The notes under the pieces: model-generated
Database searches by the model: none
What the model saw: the letters and a program-made list of their open reading frames with translations, nothing else
What the model was told of the DNA's origin: nothing
Made by a program: the position numbers and the translations under genes
Part shown: positions 34,459 to 44,340 of the stretch, in pieces
Layout of the letters: every line of letters begins with the position of its first letter
Position numbering within the stretch: position 1 is the first letter of the stretch
NCBI RefSeq assembly: GCF_014648695.1
Contig: NZ_BMRP01000016.1
Location: 62,001-126,000, forward strand
Length of the DNA: 64,000 bases
Source: Streptomyces albospinus
GTDB lineage: Bacteria; Actinomycetota; Actinomycetes; Streptomycetales; Streptomycetaceae
Reading direction: 5' to 3'

Positions 34459-35903
34459 GTGCGTGGGCATATGACGCCGGATGAGTTCCGCCGTCACGGC
34501 CGGCAGGTGATCGACTGGATCGCCGCCTACCAGGAGAAGATCGAGTCATACCCGGTGCGGTCCCAGGCCGCACCGGGTGAGGTGCTGGACGCGCTGCCGC
34601 AGAGCCCACCGGAGACGGGCGAGGGGTTCGAGGGTGTCCTGACGACCTGGACCGGGTGCTGATGCCGGGTATCACGCACTGGCAGCATCCTTCGTTCTTC
34701 GCATACTTCCCGGCCAACGCCAGTGGCCCGGCGATTTTGGGCGACCTGCTCTCGTCCGGACTGGGCGTTCAGGGCATGCTGTGGGCGACCAGTCCGGCCT
34801 GTACGGAGCTGGAGACCCGGGTGGCCGACTGGCTGGTGCAGCTGCTGGGACTGCCGGACACGTTCCGGGGCAACGGTGTCATCCAGGACTCGGCGTCCAG
34901 CGCCTCGCTGGTGGCCGTCGTTGCCGCGCTGCACCGAGCGGGCGGGGGGAAGCCGGGGCGGGACGGCATCACAGAGCGGTACACGATCTACACCAGCTCA
35001 CAGACCCACTCCTCGCTGGAGAAAGCCGCACGGATCTGTGGAATCGGCGCGGCTGCCGTGCGGGTGGTGGACGTCGATCAGCAGACCCTGGCGATGGACC
35101 CGGCTTGCCTGGAGACGATGATCGCCCAGGACCGCGCGGCCGGTGCCGTTCCGCTGCTGGTGTGTGCGACTGTCGGCACGACCTCCACCACCGCGATCGA
35201 CCCGGTGCCCGAGATCGGCGTGGTGTGCCGCCGCAACAGCGCCTGGCTGCACGTGGACGCAGCCTATGCAGGCGTGGCGGCGGTGTGCCCGGAACTGCGG
35301 TGGCTCAACGACGGACTGGCTCAATACGCCGACTCCTACGTCACCAACCCGCACAAGTGGATGCTCACCAACTTCGACTGCACCGTGCTGTGGGTGGCCG
35401 ACCGCGCACCGCTGGTGGGCGCGCTCTCGGTCCTCCCCGAGTACCTGCGCAACCAAGCCACCGCCTCGGGCGAGGTCATCGACTACCGCGACTGGCAGAT
35501 CCCGCTCGGCCGCCGCTTTCGAGCGCTCAAGCTGTGGTCGGTGATCCGCTGGTACGGGGCGCAGGGCCTGCGGGCACACATCCGTAGCGGTGTCGACCTG
35601 GCGCGGCAGCTGGCCGGGTGGATCGAGTCCGACGCGGCATTCCACCTGCACCCCCACCACCCGCTGGGCCTGGTCTGCTTCCGCCCGCTGTGGCCTCAGC
35701 GGTCTGACACTGAGGCGGACGCGGCCACGCTGCGGATGATGCAACAGCTGAATGACTCCGGCGAGCTGTACCTCACACACACCAAGGCCGGCGGCCGGGT
35801 ACTGCTGCGCATGGCCATCGGCGCACCGGGCACCGAGCAGCGGCACGTGCGACTGGCCTGGGACCGGATCGCCGCCACGGTGCGCGCCGAGGCCGCACCT
35901 TGA
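34459..35903 (+). pseudogene. Aromatic-L-amino-acid decarboxylase, one apparent frameshift
   Basis: This is a group II PLP decarboxylase (DOPA/Trp decarboxylase). The N-terminal frame starts at the GTG at 34459, with GGGAGG 7 nt upstream: MTPDEFRRHGRQVIDWIAAY. It is read to a stop at 34662. The rest continues in another frame: GITHWQHPSFFAYFPANAS, IQDSASSASLVA, HVDAAYAG, and the PLP Lys in NPHKWMLTNFDC. Restoring one base near 34645 (GVLTDLDRVLMPG) gives a normal length of about 480 residues. Everything else is intact, so this may be a sequencing error or a very recent mutation. First gene of a rightward pair with the amine oxidase. Confidence 0.88.
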
Positions 35904-35975
35904 CGCCCAGCCTGGCACCCAATCCGCTTCGCACCGCACGCCGAATCCTCGACCGACCACCCTTTAGGAGCGCAC

Positions 35976-37298
35976 ATGCACGACGTGATCATCATCGGCG
36001 GCGGTATCTCCGGTGCCACCGCCGCCCGCGAACTGGGGACGGCAGGGCATTCCGTGGTGCTGCTGGAAGCCCGCGACCGCCTCGGGGGACGGACCTGGAC
36101 CAGCACCTTCCCCGGCACCGACACACCTGTCGACCTCGGCGGCATGTGGCTGGGCCGCCGTGACACCTTCCGCCACATCTACGCCGAGGCTGCCCGCTAT
36201 CAACTGCCCGTCGTCCAAAGCCCCAGCACGACCGTCAGCAGTTTGATCATCGACGGTGTTCGCCACATCGACCCGAAGGCCCTGCCCCCCGGCTACGGTG
36301 CCGAAATCGAAGTTGCCATCCGGCGCATGACCGATACCGCCCAGGCCACTGGCCCCCACCTCCACGACCCCGACCGCACCCGTCACCTCGATGTGTCGAT
36401 TCGCCAGTACCTGTCCACGCTCGGCCTGTCGGCCACAGCTCTTGCCACCCTCAGCCAGCAGGCGTCGGTGCACTACGGTGCCCCCGCCGACGAGATCTCC
36501 GCCCTGTACCTTCTCGGTGAGATCGCCACCCGTTACACCCTGTTCGCGCAACAAACGCTGGCTCTCGATGTCCTCGACAGCTTCCGCGACGGGACGAAGG
36601 CCCTCCTGGACGCCCTCATCGCCGATGCCGGCGCCGAGGTCCACCTGTCCTCACCTGTTCGCCGTGTGGCCCAGACCGACGGCCATGTGGAGGTCATCAC
36701 CGACGCCGCAGAGCGGTTCCTCGCCCGCACCGCGATCGTCGCCACTCCGCTGAACTGCTGGCACGGCATCGACTTCCACCCGGCCCTGCACCCCGCAAAG
36801 CAGGCCGTCACCAACCAGGGGCACGCCGGGCACTTCGCCAAGGTCTGGCTGTTGGCCGAGGGGCTGCCCGATCCGTCCTTCTTCGCTGCGGGCACCCCGG
36901 GTGGATTCCAGTGGATCCGCACCGAAAGGGTCACCGCCCAGGGCAGCCTGCTCACCGGCTTCGGCGACCCCGTGGCCTCACCCGACCTGTACACCCTGTC
37001 CGGAGCACAGAAGGCCCTGTCCGCCTACGCACCAGAGGCCCGTGTCAAGGCCGTGCACAGCCACGACTGGAACCAAGACCCATACTCGCGCGGCACCTGG
37101 ATCGCCTACCGCCCCGGCTGGCTCACCACACACGGGCACGCCATCAGCGCCTCCGAAGGACGCATCGCCTTCGCCGGCGGCGACACCTCCACCAACTTCA
37201 ATGCCCTGTGGATGGACGGTGCCGTCGAAACCGGCATCCGCGCCGCCGCCCACACTCGCACTCTCCTGAAAACACCGGTTGCCGATGGACCTGCTTGA
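35976..37298 (+). CDS. FAD-dependent monoamine oxidase-like flavoprotein
   Basis: This 440-residue flavin amine oxidase has an ADP-binding motif DVIIIGGGISGATAARELG, the second glycine-rich site LLEARDRLGGRTWT, VDLGGMWLG, and the C-terminal flavin segment IAFAGGDTSTNFNALWMDGAVETG. The Cys used for covalent FAD in mitochondrial MAO is absent, as in most bacterial members. TAGGAG lies 5 nt before the ATG. It is 72 bp downstream of the aromatic decarboxylase and probably oxidises the amine product to an aldehyde, or an amino acid to an imine. No signal peptide. Confidence 0.9.
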   Translation: MHDVIIIGGGISGATAARELGTAGHSVVLLEARDRLGGRTWTSTFPGTDTPVDLGGMWLGRRDTFRHIYAEAARYQLPVVQSPSTTVSSLIIDGVRHIDPKALPPGYGAEIEVAIRRMTDTAQATGPHLHDPDRTRHLDVSIRQYLSTLGLSATALATLSQQASVHYGAPADEISALYLLGEIATRYTLFAQQTLALDVLDSFRDGTKALLDALIADAGAEVHLSSPVRRVAQTDGHVEVITDAAERFLARTAIVATPLNCWHGIDFHPALHPAKQAVTNQGHAGHFAKVWLLAEGLPDPSFFAAGTPGGFQWIRTERVTAQGSLLTGFGDPVASPDLYTLSGAQKALSAYAPEARVKAVHSHDWNQDPYSRGTWIAYRPGWLTTHGHAISASEGRIAFAGGDTSTNFNALWMDGAVETGIRAAAHTRTLLKTPVADGPA

Positions 37299-37399
37299 TG
37301 CGGGCGTTGAGAGAGCGATACGTGAGTTGGTGCCAGTTTCTGGTGCTGGCTCGGGACCGGTCAGTTCCTCGATCCGCGAGCGCAGCGTCGGCATGGGGC

Positions 37400-38419
37400 T
37401 CAGCGCGCGCCGGGCTCGGGTCCGTCGCCGAACGGCAGCAGATTGCCCGCGATGCGTGAGACGCAGCGGTCGAGGCCAGCGTCGCGACCGGCGACGACCT
37501 CGAAGCCGGTCGGCCGCAGCCGCAACTCGATCGCCCGCAGCCGGTCGAGGTTCCCCAACTTGCGGACCTGGTCCCGCAGGGCCGGTCGGTCGAAGAGGTC
37601 CTCTGGGCGTACGAACACTGCGTCGCCGTGTGATTCTGCCTCCTTGCCCGCGAGATCGACGAGACTGATGCCGCCCGGGTGGAAGACCCGGTCCGCGGCC
37701 AGCCAGTCCACGGGGAGGCCCGCGAACAATTCGGGCATGTCGGCGAAGCGCATCGGCAGGACCACGGGGTTGAGGTAGGCGTCGGCGTCCGCGACGTCCT
37801 GTTCGGCCGCTGTGAGCGCGGTACCGGTCCAGCCGGCAGGGAAGCCGTAGTCCGTGAGCGACAGTTCGAGTCCGAGGCCACGGATGGTGGCCAGCCCGTC
37901 CTCGGGAGTGCCGGACGGCGTGAGCAGCTGCACCAGCTCCCGGTCCAGCATCCGACCGTGTTCGCCGACCGCGTCGTACAGCCACAGGTACAGCAGTCCG
38001 TCATCCGCGAGGTGCTCGGCGAGCCACTGCAATCCAGCTCGCGGCGAGGGGAGATGGTGCAGGACGCCGCAGCAGATCACCAGGTCGAACCGGCGCGGCA
38101 GGCCCAGTTCGGGCATGCTGCCGTGAACGAACTCGACATTGGACACCCCGTACCACTCGGCAGACCGTCGTGCGATCTCGAGGGAGCGGCTGCAGGCGTC
38201 CACCCCCGTGAACCGGGCCCGGGGATAACGTCGGGCGAGCGCCAGCAGGATGGAGCCGGTTCCGCACCCGGCATCGAGTACCTCCCAGCCCTCCAGCTCA
38301 GCCTCTCGCACAACGAAGGGGAGCTGGTCGGCGATCATGTCCATGAGCGGAGCGTCCTCCGCCGGGGACGGGAAGGGAAAGCTCTCGTAGAGCTGAGTGA
38401 CGTCGCTCGTCATCGTCAT
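37400..38419 (-). CDS. Class I SAM-dependent methyltransferase
   Basis: In this 339-residue protein residues about 45-190 form the methyltransferase fold: EVLDAGCGTGSILLALA (SAM loop), FTGVDACSRSLEIAR, and FDLVICCGVLHHLPSPRAGL. The C-terminal 140 residues are unlike common families and may bind substrate. The N-terminus SDVTQLYESFPFPSPAED is seen in methyltransferases that act on small molecules or peptides. The ATG at 38419 (or 38413) follows GGAAGGTGG. Convergent with the amine oxidase gene. Probable C- or N-methylation in the aromatic-amine pathway; inference from context. Confidence 0.85.
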   Translation of the reverse strand: MTMTSDVTQLYESFPFPSPAEDAPLMDMIADQLPFVVREAELEGWEVLDAGCGTGSILLALARRYPRARFTGVDACSRSLEIARRSAEWYGVSNVEFVHGSMPELGLPRRFDLVICCGVLHHLPSPRAGLQWLAEHLADDGLLYLWLYDAVGEHGRMLDRELVQLLTPSGTPEDGLATIRGLGLELSLTDYGFPAGWTGTALTAAEQDVADADAYLNPVVLPMRFADMPELFAGLPVDWLAADRVFHPGGISLVDLAGKEAESHGDAVFVRPEDLFDRPALRDQVRKLGNLDRLRAIELRLRPTGFEVVAGRDAGLDRCVSRIAGNLLPFGDGPEPGAR

Positions 38420-38703
38420 CTCGGGTGCCACCTTCCTGCTTTCGATTTCGAGAATGCCGACAGCTGAAAGCACCGGCGGATTCCGGCCGTTAATGGGCAG
38501 TTTAGGCGGATATTCCAAACTGCCGCAAAAGGACTAAAAACAGCCCGACAGGCACGTCCGCAACGCTCGACCAGTCGAGTGAACCCGGTAGCGCCGGGAC
38601 ATGAAGTGCGCACTCACGGGAACACCGGAACATGCCCCGGTCCACCGCTGACACCGCTTGTCAACGCCACGGGGGCGGGCCGGGGCCCGGGTTTGCGGAA
38701 AAC

Positions 38704-38829
38704 CCCGGGAAATCCGTGAAAGAGGCGCACAGGCTCTACGTGCTCGACCACGACATGATCCGCCCCCTCGCCGGCCAGGCCGGATTCACCGACGTCCCGG
38801 TCTTCGACAACCACACCCGCGGCCCACGG
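38704..38829 (+). pseudogene. Methyltransferase C-terminal fragment
   Basis: The frame ending near 38829 encodes AHRLYVLDHDMIRPLAGQAG and FTDVPVFDNHTRGP. This looks like the C-terminal end of a small-molecule methyltransferase, where a final strand with FxDVxVFD is common. No catalytic part remains. It sits between the two divergent cluster genes and may be left from a deleted cluster gene. Confidence 0.4.
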
Positions 38830-38933
38830 ACCACACCACGAACCACGAGACGTGGGTGCACACCCGATCGTGATCCGATCCGCTCGACACGTTGGAGACG
38901 ACGAGACACCTCGGAGAAGAGAGGCTGCAAGTC

Positions 38934-40625
38934 ATGCTGATCTGCGGGCTGAAGCTGACACATGACGGCGGAATCGCCGTCATCGACGACGGCACACTGC
39001 TGTGCAGCATCGAAATGGAGAAACTGGACGGCAACCCGCGCTACCAGCCGCTGGACCGGCTCGAAGCCGTCGAGGACGTCCTGGCGGGGCAGGGAGTGGA
39101 GCTGTCCGACCTCGATGCCGTCGTGGTCGACGGGTGGATGGCGGCGCCGGGCGAGCCCACGCCCATGCTGCGGGAGTTGACGCATCACGGGCGGCCGGTA
39201 GCACTCGAGGTCGCGCCGTACTCCGAGGCGGACGGCCCCACCGCCGGGGCGGCGCTGAACCGTTACGAGTTCGACGGCCTGCCGCTGGGAGACCGCGCCA
39301 TCCGGTACTCCAGTTACCACCACGTAACGCAGCATCTGCTTGGCGCCTACTGCACCAGCCCGTTCGCCGCCCTCGGCGAGTCCGCACTGGGGATTGTCTG
39401 GGACGGCGGCACCGTTCCCCGGCTGTACAGGATGGACACCGCCCCGTTCCGGGTACGGAGCCTGGGGCCCCTCTTCCCCCTCTACGGCAATGCCTTCGCC
39501 GACTACTGCGCCCAGTGGGACCCGTTCCGCTCCCGGGCGGCGTCGCAACAAGGCGGGCAGGAGATCACCAACGCCGCCGTGCCCCGGAACCTCGACGTGG
39601 CGGGCAAGGCCATGGCGTATGCCGCCCTGGGACGGGACGAGCCGACCCTGTACCAGGTCTTCGACACCCAACTGCACCGTATTCCGCTCACGTTCGACAC
39701 CGGGATCGAGCTGGCCGAGTGGTGCCGCGAGCACCGTGCGGCAGCGTGCCCGGGCGGCACCGACGCCGACTTCATCGCGAGCTTCCAGGGCTATCTCGGC
39801 AGCAGGTTGCTGACCGCGCTGCGCGAGCGCGTGGCGGAGCTCGCTCCCGACGTGCGCAGCCCGAATCTTTGCCTGTCGGGCGGATGCGCCCTCAACATCA
39901 AGTGGAACAGCCTGATCCGGAACAGCGGCCTCTTCCGCGAGGTATGGATCCCGCCGTTCCCGAACGACTCCGGCGCCGCGATCGGCACGGCGGTCGCGGA
40001 GATGGTGAGTCAGGAGGGCAGAACCGCCCTGAACTGGGACGTGTTCCGCGGCCCTCAGCTGCCGCCGGCGACCGAAGTGCCGGGGTGGACATGGGAACCG
40101 TGCGACGCCGCCGGGCTCGCCAAGGTGCTCCACGAGACCGCGGAGCCGGTCGTGGTCCTCAACGGGCGAGCCGAGCTGGGGCCCCGTGCGCTTGGTGGCC
40201 GCAGCATCCTCGCCCCCGCCACCAACCCCAAGATGAAGGACCGGCTCAACGACATCAAGGGCCGCGCCAACTACCGTCCGGTGGCTCCGATCTGCCTGGA
40301 ACACCGGGCACCGGAGATCTTCTCCCCCGGCTGTCCGGACCCGTACATGCTCTTCGACCATGAGGTGCGCCCCGGGTGGGACGCGAAGATCCCGGCCGTC
40401 GTCCACCTCGACGGCACAGCCCGGCTGCAGACCATCACCGAGCGCGACAACCCACTGCTGGCGGCGGTGCTCACGGAGTACGAGCAGCTCAGCGGCGTAC
40501 CGGTGCTGTGTAATACCAGCGCCAACGACCAGGGGCGCGGCTTCTTCCCAGATGTGCGCGCAGCGGCGCGCTGGGGTCGCGCAGACCTGCTGTGGTCGGA
40601 CGGGCGCCTGTACTCCCGGCGGTGA
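38934..40625 (+). CDS. NodU/CmcH-family O-carbamoyltransferase
   Basis: A 563-residue two-domain enzyme that uses carbamoyl phosphate and ATP to carbamoylate a hydroxyl. The N-terminal ASKHA/Kae1-like domain has MLICGLKLTHDGGIAVIDDG, HHVTQHLLGAYCTSPF, LGIVWDGGT and LCLSGGCALN. The C-terminal YrdC-like domain has VVLNGRAELGPRALGGRSIL, RANYRPVAPICLEHRA and CNTSANDQGRGFFPD. GAGG lies 9 nt before the ATG at 38934. CmcH and the physostigmine, novobiocin and geldanamycin carbamoyltransferases belong here. The acceptor could be a hydroxyindole or phenol from the neighbouring hydroxylase. Confidence 0.92.
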   Translation: MLICGLKLTHDGGIAVIDDGTLLCSIEMEKLDGNPRYQPLDRLEAVEDVLAGQGVELSDLDAVVVDGWMAAPGEPTPMLRELTHHGRPVALEVAPYSEADGPTAGAALNRYEFDGLPLGDRAIRYSSYHHVTQHLLGAYCTSPFAALGESALGIVWDGGTVPRLYRMDTAPFRVRSLGPLFPLYGNAFADYCAQWDPFRSRAASQQGGQEITNAAVPRNLDVAGKAMAYAALGRDEPTLYQVFDTQLHRIPLTFDTGIELAEWCREHRAAACPGGTDADFIASFQGYLGSRLLTALRERVAELAPDVRSPNLCLSGGCALNIKWNSLIRNSGLFREVWIPPFPNDSGAAIGTAVAEMVSQEGRTALNWDVFRGPQLPPATEVPGWTWEPCDAAGLAKVLHETAEPVVVLNGRAELGPRALGGRSILAPATNPKMKDRLNDIKGRANYRPVAPICLEHRAPEIFSPGCPDPYMLFDHEVRPGWDAKIPAVVHLDGTARLQTITERDNPLLAAVLTEYEQLSGVPVLCNTSANDQGRGFFPDVRAAARWGRADLLWSDGRLYSRR

Positions 40626-41279
40626 CTGCGACTGTTGGGGGCACCGCCGCTTGTCGCCTCACCCGCTGTCTTTGATTTGACCGAAGTCTCACGTCGGGCG
40701 CGGCCTACCCGTGTCGAGCGTGTCGCGGCGCGAACGTTCACTCGGACGAGTGATGTACCAGGTGCCTGCGGAGTAGTAACTTGCGGGAAAGAGACGTTGG
40801 GCCGCTCGTCTCCTGCCGGGTGTGGTTCGTACAGCACCCAGTCTCCGCCATGGAGATGTTGCGGATAGCGCGGTGACGCGTTGCGCACGGCCAGTCGGCA
40901 ATCGGGTTCGTGCTGACCCGGCTGCCGAGCTACGAACTGCTGCCGTCCATCGAGCAGTTCGGCAACGACCTGTCCGTTTGCGGCTGGACTGCCTCAGCAT
41001 CATCGCGTCACAGCACGCAGCCCATTCGCGCCGAGACGTTTTCGACGTGGCTATTCGCCCGACGGTCTCTGGTGGGTACCAGGAGAAGGAGCCGCGGGAC
41101 GCTCGGCCCGTTTTCGGTGGGCGGCGGCGGCTCGATGTCGCCGTACGACTGCGTGGTTACCGGTGCGGTGAACGGATGACGGCCGAAGGGCAGGGGTGGA
41201 CGTTGTGGGTTTGCCCGTGATGCTGGGTGTGGGCCCTGGTCGGCGCAGCCCGGGCTCTTGTGCTCGCGGAGGGGGCGTC
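40626..41279. other. Intergenic with a dispersed repeat, no gene
   Basis: About 650 bases. The only clear structure is the repeat at 40742-40790. A short frame with VLTRLPSYELLPSIEQFGND from about 40910 looks protein-like but unassignable. Confidence 0.4.
40742..40790 (+). repeat. 49-bp dispersed repeat, copy A
   Basis: This segment (beginning TCGGACGAGTGATGTACC, ending AGTAGTAACTTGCGGGAAA) recurs at 52610-52657 with about six mismatches. Both copies lie just downstream of similar G/C-rich sequence and have no coding frame in common. The AGTAGTAACTTGC part could hold a promoter -10. Confidence 0.6.
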
Positions 41280-41463
41280 GGCGGCGGATGACCTTGACGC
41301 CGAAGTGGTTGCCCAGACCGAGGGCGAGGCCGATGGCTGCGTGCATGTGGGCGTACAGCTCCATGCGGCGGGCGGCGCCGACGTAGTCTTCGTGGCCGAA
41401 CTCGGCGAGTCGGGCGGCGTGCGCGCGGCCTCCGCCGCCGGTGCCGAGAACTGCGATCTTCAT
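41280..41463 (-). pseudogene. NADPH-dependent F420 reductase-like gene with internal deletion
   Basis: From an ATG at 41463 the frame reads MKIAVLGTGGGGRAHAARLA and EFGHE, the dinucleotide-binding N-terminus of F420:NADPH oxidoreductase-like proteins. It then passes directly to MELYAHMHAAIGLALGLGNHFGVKVIR, the C-terminus of the same family. About 130 central residues are missing, so the product cannot function. It is followed upstream by a broken VOC gene. Confidence 0.65.
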
Positions 41464-41519
41464 GGGGTGGCTCCTTGCTGTGTGGGGTCGGGAGGGATGG
41501 CTCCCGGGGGATCGGGAGG

Positions 41520-41815
41520 TCAGTGCTGGGTCTTCTGGGTGACGCCGATGAGGTAGCCGTTCGGGTCGCGGAAGTAGAGGGCCTGGTGGCCTCCGGCGTC
41601 GACGGGGCCCTTGACGATGTCGACGTGGGCGGTGTGTTGGTCGACCCAGGTGTCGAAGTCGTCGACGGCGAGGTAGTGCACGCCGCAGCAGCCGGTGGGG
41701 GGTGCCCTTCAGGGGCGGCAGCCAGATGCCGAGCATCTTGGTCTGCTGGAGCATGAAGGCGAATTCGCCGCCGTAGGTCAGGACGCGGATGTAGGCGTGG
41801 GGCGGAGCGGAGGAG
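41520..41815 (-). pseudogene. VOC/glyoxalase-family gene, truncated and frameshifted
   Basis: Two frames join. The first is RVLTYGGEFAFMLQQTKMLG followed by IWLPPLKGTP. After a shift near 41700 comes GCCGVHYLAVDDFDTWVDQH and GGHQALYFRDPNGYLIGVTQ, ending at a TGA. The second carries the VOC C-terminal FxDPxGxLI signature. The N-terminus is cut off at the ISL3 left end. Confidence 0.7.
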
Positions 41816-41826
41816 TGTCCACTGAC

Positions 41827-43457
41827 CGGCCCCGTCTCACTTTCGGTGGTGACGGAGAGTCGTGAGGGTCGTTGACATCGGTGTGATGGATGTCAACGAG
41901 CTTGTGGAGACGGTGTTTTCTGGTCTGTCTCCGCTGGTCATCGAGGGCGTGGTCGACGAGGGTGAGCGGATCGTAGTGCGGGCACGAACTCCGCAGGACT
42001 CCGCGGTCCGTCCGGTGTGCGGGGCGTCGTCGGGACGCGTGCATGGCTATCACTGGCGGACGGCGGCCGACGTCCCGGCCGACGGCCGGCGGGTGGTGGT
42101 CCGTGTGCGGGTCCGGCGTCTGGTGTGTCCCACGCACGGCTGCCGCCACACCTTCCGCGAACAGGTGCCCGGGGTCCTGGAGCGTCACCAGCGCCGAACA
42201 GGCCGTCTGACCAGGCAAGTCAAGGCCGTAGTCAAGGAGTTAGCAGGCCGGGCGGGAGTCCGCTTGCCGGCGATACTCGCGATGGGCCTGTCGCGTCACA
42301 CGGCCCTGCGCACCCTGTTGCGCATCCCGCTGCCCGCCGGCCGGGTACACCGCGTGATCGGCGTCGACGACTTCGCTCTGCGCCGGCGCCACCGCTACGC
42401 CACCGTGGTAATCGACGCCGAAACCCATGAGCGGATCGATGTACTGCCCGACCGCACTGCCGACACTGTGGAGGCGTGGCTGCGCGAGCATCCAGGCATC
42501 GAGGTCGTGTGCCGTGACGGCTCGGCGACCTACGCCGAGGCCATCCGCCGCGCCCTGCCGGACGCGGTGCAGGTCACCGATCGATGGCATGTCTGGCACA
42601 ACCTGTGCGAAGCCGCCCTGAGCGAGGTGAAGGCGCACGGCAGCTGCTGGGCCACCGTCCTGGACGCGCCCCTGTACGACGGACCTCGCGCACGGACCAC
42701 CCTGGAACGCTGGCGCCATGTCCACGACCTGCCCCGGCCAGGGCGTGGGCCTGCTCGAATGCGCCCGCCGCCTACAACTGGCCCTGAACACCGTCAAACG
42801 CTACGCCCGCGCCGATCGGCCCGAGCGCATGCTCCGCGTCCCCAAGTACCGCGCCAGCCTCGTCGATCCCTACCGCGAGCACCTGCGCAAACGCCGGGCC
42901 GAGGACCCCGCCGTCCCCATCAAGCACCGCTTCGAAGAGATCAAGGCCCTCAGCCTCACCGGCTGTCTCAACCTCCTGCACAAGTACATCAACCAGGGCC
43001 GTGCGGACTCCGACCGCAGCCACATCTCCCCGCGCAGGTTCGCCCGGATGCTGCTGACCAGGCCCGACAACCTCAAGGCTGAACATCACGAGCTGTTGGC
43101 CAAGCTCACCGCTGCCTGCCCAGAGATGACTCAACTCGCCAACCACATCAGGGAGTTCGCCCAGCTCCTGACGCCTCACGCACGCAATACCGACGCGCTC
43201 GCGCGCTGGATCGTCCAGGTCAGCGCAACCGACCTGCCCCATCTGCACGCCTTCGCCCGCGGCCTGGAACGAGACCGCGACGCCGTGATCGCCGCGCTCA
43301 CACTCCCGTACAGCAACGGCCCCGCCGAGGGCGTCAACACCAAGACCAAACGGATCGCGCGCCAGATGCACGGTCGAGCAGGCTTCACCCTGCTTCGCCA
43401 CCGCATCCTCCTCGGATAGCGACACCCTCCGTCACCACCGGAAGTGAGACAGGGCCG
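41827..43457 (+). mobile_element. ISL3-family insertion sequence
   Basis: Imperfect inverted repeats of about 30 bp bound a transposase gene. The left end runs CGGCCCCGTCTCACTTTCGG and on to GACGGAG (41827-41856). The inverted right end runs CGGCCCTGTCTCACTTCCGG and on (43457-43428). Only two mismatches occur. No 8-bp target duplication is visible, so one flank was probably rearranged later. It interrupts the VOC gene on its left. Confidence 0.8.
41862..43419 (+). pseudogene. ISL3-family transposase, frameshifted
   Basis: The N-terminal frame (41862 to about 42735) has the zinc motif and the DDE core: VIGVDDFALRRRHRYATVVID, VVCRDGSATYAEAIRRALPD and VTDRWHVWHNL. The frame shifts near 42735 from VHDLPRPG into GQGVGLLECARRLQLALNTV. 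It then continues to KALSLTGCLNLLHKYINQG and NGPAEGVNTKTKRIARQMHG, which carries the last catalytic Glu. Since ISL3 elements do not normally use frameshifting, this copy is probably inactive. Confidence 0.85.
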
Positions 43458-43540
43458 TTAAATTGACACACCCCGGCATAGGGCGTTTGCAGAGCTACCG
43501 AGACGCCGTGCTGGGAACTTGTCGTTGCCGGACATGTGCA

Positions 43541-43765
43541 GGTCGGGGCGATCTCGGCCCGGATGGTCTGGTGGCCGGGGGTGTAGGTGAGCTGGAGGCC
43601 GAGCCGGTGGTGGATCTCGACTTTGTCGTCGAGGTCGGCTTGGTGGATGACGGCGGCGAGGTCGCTGAGGGAGCCGGCGAGGCGGACGGTCTCGTCGTGG
43701 GTCATGCGGGTGCCGGTGCCGCGGGTGTCTGTCGCGGTGCGGAGGTCGGCTTCGCCGCGGGCGCG
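43541..43765 (-). pseudogene. Serine recombinase C-terminal remnant
   Basis: The frame ending in this stretch reads LRTATDTRGTGTRMTHDETV, then LSDLAAVIHQADLDDKVEIHHRLGLQLTY and RAEIAP. This is the coiled C-terminal tail of large serine recombinases (LxxADPxDKAExYRxLGLRLTYHP). No catalytic or DNA-binding core remains, and its 3' side runs into the ISL3 element. A second such tail is at 52790-53060. Confidence 0.55.
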
Positions 43766-43913
43766 GGGCCGCTCAGTGTGTTCCTCTGCGTACGCGCTCG
43801 CGCCGGCGTTGGGGACCGGATCGCAGGACGCGGCTCGGTGACGCCGAAGAACTCGGAGCCCGTGCGACAGCCGCGGCAGTACGCCTGCCCCGGCGCCCTT
43901 GCGGGCCCTCGCC

Positions 43914-44174
43914 TCAGATCTCGTCCGTCTGCGTGCGGGCGTCCCCGGAGGATCGACTGGATACCAGCCAGGGCTGCGCCGGCTCCGGTGTGCGGGTGGT
44001 GTCGACGGTGAGGTGGGGGCGGGTTCCGCCCGAGTCGTCGACGGGATAGCTGCGCTGTTCGGTGGCGGCGAAGCGACATCGGAGGACTTCTGCGACCTGG
44101 CGGGCGGCTTCGGGGGACGCGGCGACGATGCGTACGTCGGCGCGCCCGGCCGAGGGGAGTTCCGGGTACTTCAT
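43914..44174 (-). CDS. Small hypothetical protein
   Basis: An 86-residue protein, MKYPELPSAGRADVRIVAAS and onward, with helix EAARQVAEVLRCRFAATEQRSYP and a C-terminal LTVDTTRTPEP. GAGG lies 5 nt before the ATG at 44174. The alternating strand-helix-strand pattern suggests a small alpha/beta fold; similar proteins occur on Streptomyces mobile elements next to recombinases. Function unknown. Confidence 0.6.
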   Translation of the reverse strand: MKYPELPSAGRADVRIVAASPEAARQVAEVLRCRFAATEQRSYPVDDSGGTRPHLTVDTTRTPEPAQPWLVSSRSSGDARTQTDEI

Positions 44175-44340
44175 GGTGACCTCGCTCAATTGGGACGACA
44201 GGATGACGTGTCGGTGGGTGTGACGCTGTCGCGCCACCCCCACCGCCCCCGGTCGGAAAACGGTCAGTGTCCTCCGTGGCCTCCGGCATGGCGCTCGTGG
44301 CGGTTGGCTACGGGCGGTTCAGCGGGCTCAGCCGGCCGTC

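Noticed and set aside
32125..40625. Calling the aromatic-amine cluster a physostigmine cluster
   Set aside because: Acetyltransferase and deacetylase steps are not present and an amine oxidase is added; only the logic is similar.
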